A stretch of 64,000 nucleotides of DNA from Niastella yeongjuensis (GTDB lineage Bacteria; Bacteroidota; Bacteroidia; Chitinophagales; Chitinophagaceae). This document shows positions 60,845 to 64,000 of the stretch, piece after piece. The notes beneath the pieces are model-generated. The model saw only the letters and a program-made list of their open reading frames with translations. It was not told the DNA's origin and made no database searches. Within the stretch, counting starts at the first letter, position 1; each line of letters starts with the position of its first letter. A program made the translations under genes and the position numbers. The stretch is taken from the NCBI RefSeq assembly GCF_900110245.1, contig NZ_FOCZ01000005.1, positions 310,001 to 374,000 on the forward strand. Reading direction: 5' to 3'.

Positions 60845-61912
60845 ATGTCATCAAGAAATGAAAACGAACTAATATATAACCAGGCAGTCCGTATGGCTGC
60901 CCTTATTCACAAAATGCGTGAAAAGCAACCGCTGCTGCCTGCTGAACAGCAGGAACTGGCCGATTGGTTGAACAGTAACGAATCCAATACGCAGTTGCTG
61001 GAAACCCTGCAAAACAGGGAAAACCTGACGGCGGAGCTGGAGGCATTGATGCAATATGACGAAGACAATGCGGTGGCTGCCATCTTTAGCGCACTCGGTG
61101 AACCATTACCGGCTGTTGCCCCAAAAGCGACAATAAAGATGGGCAGTTTTTTGGCGGCGGCCTCGTTGCTGGTACTTATTGGCTTGGCTTCGTGGTTCTA
61201 TTTGCTTAAAACCGGATCAACAAAGAACGGCGGCCCGTCGATAGTTTATAAAACAATTTCAACAGCCCCGGGTGAACAACACCGCGTATTGCTGGCTGAT
61301 GGCAGTGAGGTATGGTTAAGTGCAGCTTCTTCCATCAGGTATCCTGCTTCATTTAAGGGTGATACCCGGGAAGTGGCTATAACCGGCGAAGCGTATTTCA
61401 GTGTAACAAAGGACAAAACAAAGCCCTTCCTTGTTACTGCCAATAACGCGCAGGTGCAGGTAGTGGGTACCAAATTCGATGTAATGGCATATAGTGATGA
61501 AGACGCCACCAGGGTAACGTTGCTGGAGGGAAGCGTAAGAGTGGGCAGAAGGCAGAGGGCAGAGGGCAGAGAGGAGGAAACTGTTGTTCTTAAACCGGGG
61601 GAACAGGTATCGGTTTCCCGATCATCCGGGCTATCTCAACCCATCCCGGTTCAGACAGATGAAGTGACCGCCTGGCGTGAGGGACAATTTCGGTTTAATG
61701 AAACCGATATACCTTCTATTATGCGGCAGATTGCCCGGTGGTACAAGGTGAAAATCGAATATAATGGTGCGGTGGATGATATCCATTTCAGCGGACAAAT
61801 TTCAAGAAAGGAGCATATTAATGAACTGCTCGATATTTTATCAGACACCCGCAAGGTGCATTTTGAAATGACAAACGATTCGACTATAGTAGTGATTCCC
61901 GGTCATAAATAA
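60845..61912 (+). CDS. FecR family anti-sigma factor with repeat-derived insertion (locus 4)
   Basis: A 355-residue membrane-spanning anti-sigma regulator. It has an N-terminal helical part (about 1-95), a transmembrane helix (about 99-119, GSFLAAASLLVLIGLASWFY), a FecR domain (about 135-260, LLADGSEVWLSAASSIRYPA) and a DUF4974 domain (about 275-353). Residues 234-245 (GRRQRAEGREEE) are encoded by a GGCAGA 7-bp array between GSVRV and VVLKPGEQ, the same place as in the FecR at 16708. The GC-rich insertion of that FecR is absent here. It should hold the sigma encoded upstream until the SusC STN domain signals. Confidence 0.9.
   Translation: MSSRNENELIYNQAVRMAALIHKMREKQPLLPAEQQELADWLNSNESNTQLLETLQNRENLTAELEALMQYDEDNAVAAIFSALGEPLPAVAPKATIKMGSFLAAASLLVLIGLASWFYLLKTGSTKNGGPSIVYKTISTAPGEQHRVLLADGSEVWLSAASSIRYPASFKGDTREVAITGEAYFSVTKDKTKPFLVTANNAQVQVVGTKFDVMAYSDEDATRVTLLEGSVRVGRRQRAEGREEETVVLKPGEQVSVSRSSGLSQPIPVQTDEVTAWREGQFRFNETDIPSIMRQIARWYKVKIEYNGAVDDIHFSGQISRKEHINELLDILSDTRKVHFEMTNDSTIVVIPGHK
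61543..61575 (+). repeat. GGCAGA 7-bp array inside FecR (locus 4)
   Basis: The units GGCAGAA, GGCAGAG, GGCAGAG and GGCAGAG follow GTG (Val233) and are read in frame. The array occupies the same protein position as the array at 17541-17571. Confidence 0.8.
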
Positions 61913-61943
61913 AAAGATCACCATACCCGATACCGTAAGAAAA

Positions 61944-61966
61944 CGGGAGCGATTGCGCCGCTCCCG
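61944..61966 (+). promoter_or_regulatory. hairpin between fecR and susC (locus 4)
   Basis: CGGGAGCG pairs perfectly with CGCTCCCG around 7 nt. There is no T run, so this may control processing or attenuation of the polycistronic message rather than end it. Confidence 0.5.
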
Positions 61967-62041
61967 GAAGTAGTCCCGGCTGTATATAAAGCCCGATTGC
62001 GATCAGACAATTACATTCCTAACCAAAACTGAAGCCAAGTT

Positions 62042-64000
62042 ATGCATTTCAAATCAGGCGGCAAAACCCCGTCAGGGTCCTTGCTGCGCAATATATTTTT
62101 GGTTATGAAGCTAATTGCCTTTTTTTTCCTGACTGCGATGCTGTATATGTGCACTCCTGCCCTTTCGCAGCGGGTAAGCATCTCAGGAAAGAATTTAAGT
62201 CTTGAACAGGTATTTATGGAGATAAGGAAGCAAACCAGTATTGAATTTGTTTATGAAAGCGCTTTATTGAAAACTGCGCATAAGGTAACGCTGCATGTGC
62301 AGGAAATGCCTGTAGAAGACATATTGCAGCACTGCCTGCAGGGGCAGGGGCTTGGCTTCAATGTACGTAGCAACACCATCATTATTTTCAAACTCGACGA
62401 CGATACCCAAACAAAAGATCCGGTCAACGATGCCCGTGTTGTGCATATCACCGGCCGGGTAGTCGATGCACAAGGCCAGCCTGTGGAAATGGCATCGGTT
62501 ATACTGATGCGTACCAATGCAGGCACCCAAACAGACAGGTTTGGTTTGTTCGTGCTGAAAATAAAAGAGCTGCAGGCCACCGATTCTGTGAACATCAGTT
62601 TTGTGGGACTGAAAAGCCACAGCCTGCAACCAGGCAATAAAAGGGATCTTGGCAACATCGTGTTGCAGTTGGCAGATAACGTGCTCGATGAAACGGTGAT
62701 CAGGGCATACGGCGCTACATCTGAACGATTCCGCACCGGCGATATTGCCATGGTAAAATCAGCCGATATAGAGAAGATACCCGCACTGAATATAGTAGAG
62801 GCACTTGCCGGGCGTATACCAGGTTTGAATGTTTGGCAAAGTGGCAGCTTTGCCAGCAGTGTATACAATATCCAGCTTCGGGGTACAAATATAATCCCGC
62901 CAGATGCGGTTGCTGTTTCGAGAGCAAGCAGCATGGTGTACTTACTCAGCAAACCGTTAATGGTAGTGGATGGCTTGCCGATGGCGCCTGACCTGGTACA
63001 TGCCTCGGGGAATAATTATGGCATGGATGCCAGCACCGGCCTTATAGGCGCCGGCGGCGGACATGATCCTTTGTATTGGCTCAACCCGCTCGATATAGAA
63101 AGCATCTCGGTACTCAAGAACGCAGAAGCCACCGCCTTATATGGTTCACGTGCCGCTAACGGTGTTATCATCATTACTACGAAAAAAGGCAAGCCCGGTA
63201 AAACAGCCCTGAATATTACCGTCAATACAGGCATCAACGTACAGGCAAAACGCCTGAAACTGATGAATACCCAACAATACCTGGCCATGCGTCATGAAGC
63301 CTGGGATAATACGATCAAAACGGGTCTCCCAGTAGCGGGGCTCCATTCGTTTGATCTGTTACAATGGGATACCACCCGTTATACCGACTGGCAGCAAGTA
63401 TTACTGGGAAGCGCTCCTAACTCCAATGCACATCTTGAACTATCAGGGGGAAAAGGGCCTACTGCCTACCGGCTCGGCGCAGGTTATAACAATGCACGGG
63501 CCTCGTACCCCACCCCACCGGGAACGGCTGCATTCAGGGAAGAAAGAAGTACGCTGTCGTTACATATTTCAACACGTTCGCACAACAACCGGTTTAAACT
63601 GGTTACGGTGGCAAGTGGCGCTGCTTTTTATTCCTTTCAACCGTTCTACGATGCCTATAACTATATTTTCCTGGCGCCCAACGCACCCGCTATGCTCGAT
63701 GAAAATGGCCAGATAAATAATAAACAATGGCAAACAGGCGCCACCGGTACCAGTCTGCTTACAGGCAATCCGATGCAATTGATGCGGTACACCTATCAGG
63801 CTAACTGGTCAAGTATGCAGGTGAGTTCCCATTTGTCGTATGAACTCATCCGGTCCCTGGTATTTTCGATCAATGCCGGCTATATCGGAAGCAATGGCAG
63901 GCAATTGCGGAAGACGCCGCCCATCTCCAGCGATTCCACCCTGCTTTCGTCTGTTCGTTCCTCCTCTTTTGGGCACAGCACCGATAACGGGTTCACTGTT
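62042..64000 (+). CDS. SusC/RagA TonB-linked outer membrane receptor with STN domain (locus 4, partial)
   Basis: The first 653 codons of an importer cut by the right edge. ATG 62042 gives a long N-terminal leader before the signal segment (about 22-43, MKLIAFFFLTAMLYMCTPAL). The STN domain (about 45-118, SISGKNLSLEQVFMEIRKQT), CarboxypepD_reg-like domain (about 135-215) and plug (about 220-380, with VDGLPMAPDLVH and ALYGSRAANGVIIITTKKGK) are complete, and the barrel has begun. The plug carries inserted stretches around VSRASSMVYLLSKP and GLIGAGGGHDPLYWLNP that are absent from the other three SusCs. The sigma/FecR pair upstream implies regulation by the STN domain. Confidence 0.9.
   Translation, partial: MHFKSGGKTPSGSLLRNIFLVMKLIAFFFLTAMLYMCTPALSQRVSISGKNLSLEQVFMEIRKQTSIEFVYESALLKTAHKVTLHVQEMPVEDILQHCLQGQGLGFNVRSNTIIIFKLDDDTQTKDPVNDARVVHITGRVVDAQGQPVEMASVILMRTNAGTQTDRFGLFVLKIKELQATDSVNISFVGLKSHSLQPGNKRDLGNIVLQLADNVLDETVIRAYGATSERFRTGDIAMVKSADIEKIPALNIVEALAGRIPGLNVWQSGSFASSVYNIQLRGTNIIPPDAVAVSRASSMVYLLSKPLMVVDGLPMAPDLVHASGNNYGMDASTGLIGAGGGHDPLYWLNPLDIESISVLKNAEATALYGSRAANGVIIITTKKGKPGKTALNITVNTGINVQAKRLKLMNTQQYLAMRHEAWDNTIKTGLPVAGLHSFDLLQWDTTRYTDWQQVLLGSAPNSNAHLELSGGKGPTAYRLGAGYNNARASYPTPPGTAAFREERSTLSLHISTRSHNNRFKLVTVASGAAFYSFQPFYDAYNYIFLAPNAPAMLDENGQINNKQWQTGATGTSLLTGNPMQLMRYTYQANWSSMQVSSHLSYELIRSLVFSINAGYIGSNGRQLRKTPPISSDSTLLSSVRSSSFGHSTDNGFTV

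Noticed and set aside
1-64000. tRNA, rRNA, prophage or insertion sequence
   Set aside because: No transposase, integrase, cloverleaf or rRNA-like stretch was recognised on either strand by reading; a dedicated search could still find one.

Overview
The window reads as chromosome from a member of the Bacteroidota, most likely the Chitinophagaceae (Niastella/Chitinophaga-like). The evidence is four SusC/RagA TonB-linked receptors, three with a SusD partner inside the window, two ECF sigma/FecR pairs, many lipoproteins, and promoters of the Bacteroidota TTTG-N19/20-TAnnTTTG type. I saw no rRNA, tRNA, phage, transposase or CRISPR. The species assignment is inference.

Layout. 1-14.3 kb is a mixed housekeeping and stress region: an Rrf2 regulator with a respiratory or NO-reductase-like membrane protein cut by the left edge, a secreted epoxide hydrolase, a lipoprotein, a TRIC-type channel, a YbaB DNA-binding protein, an oxidoreductase/GH5 endoglucanase pair, a KefF/KefC-like potassium efflux pair, a YihY membrane protein, an Old Yellow Enzyme, an unusual membrane-anchored P-loop ATPase and a PAS-LuxR regulator. 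14.3-14.6 kb holds a promoter followed by two hairpin terminators and no gene, a candidate small RNA.

14.7-54.6 kb is a cluster of glycan-utilisation loci. Locus 1 (+, 14.7-24.4 kb): unknown secreted protein, ECF sigma, FecR, SusC with STN domain, SusD, TlpA-like thioredoxin protein. Locus 2 (-, 41.1-24.5 kb, read right to left): SusC, SusD, two GH99-like lipoproteins, a CE2-like SGNH esterase and two large GH2 enzymes. Locus 3 (+, 44.3-48.9 kb): SusC-SusD, followed by a barrel protein, an arylsulfatase and a DUF5060/DUF4038 glycosidase. Between loci 2 and 3 sits a membrane-spanning LamG-Kelch-TM-BTAD protein that looks like a one-component glycan sensor. The SusCs with STN domains (loci 1 and 4) come with sigma/FecR; those without (2 and 3) flank this regulator.

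54.7-60.0 kb is small metabolism and stress genes (TauE/SafE plus DUF1634, HD hydrolase, VOC protein, AraC regulator, DUF417 membrane protein, DJ-1/PfpI protein, ABM monooxygenase). 60.1-64.0 kb opens a fourth locus: sigma, FecR, SusC cut by the right edge.

The most unusual signal is a family of dispersed repeats built from 7-bp units (GGCAGAR, GGCAGTA, ACTTTMA, TCCTAYT, TTACCGG), often paired with a GC-rich palindromic element. They sit at or over stop codons, and in three genes they are read in frame: at the same place in both FecR proteins, and as the C-terminal tail of the YihY protein.
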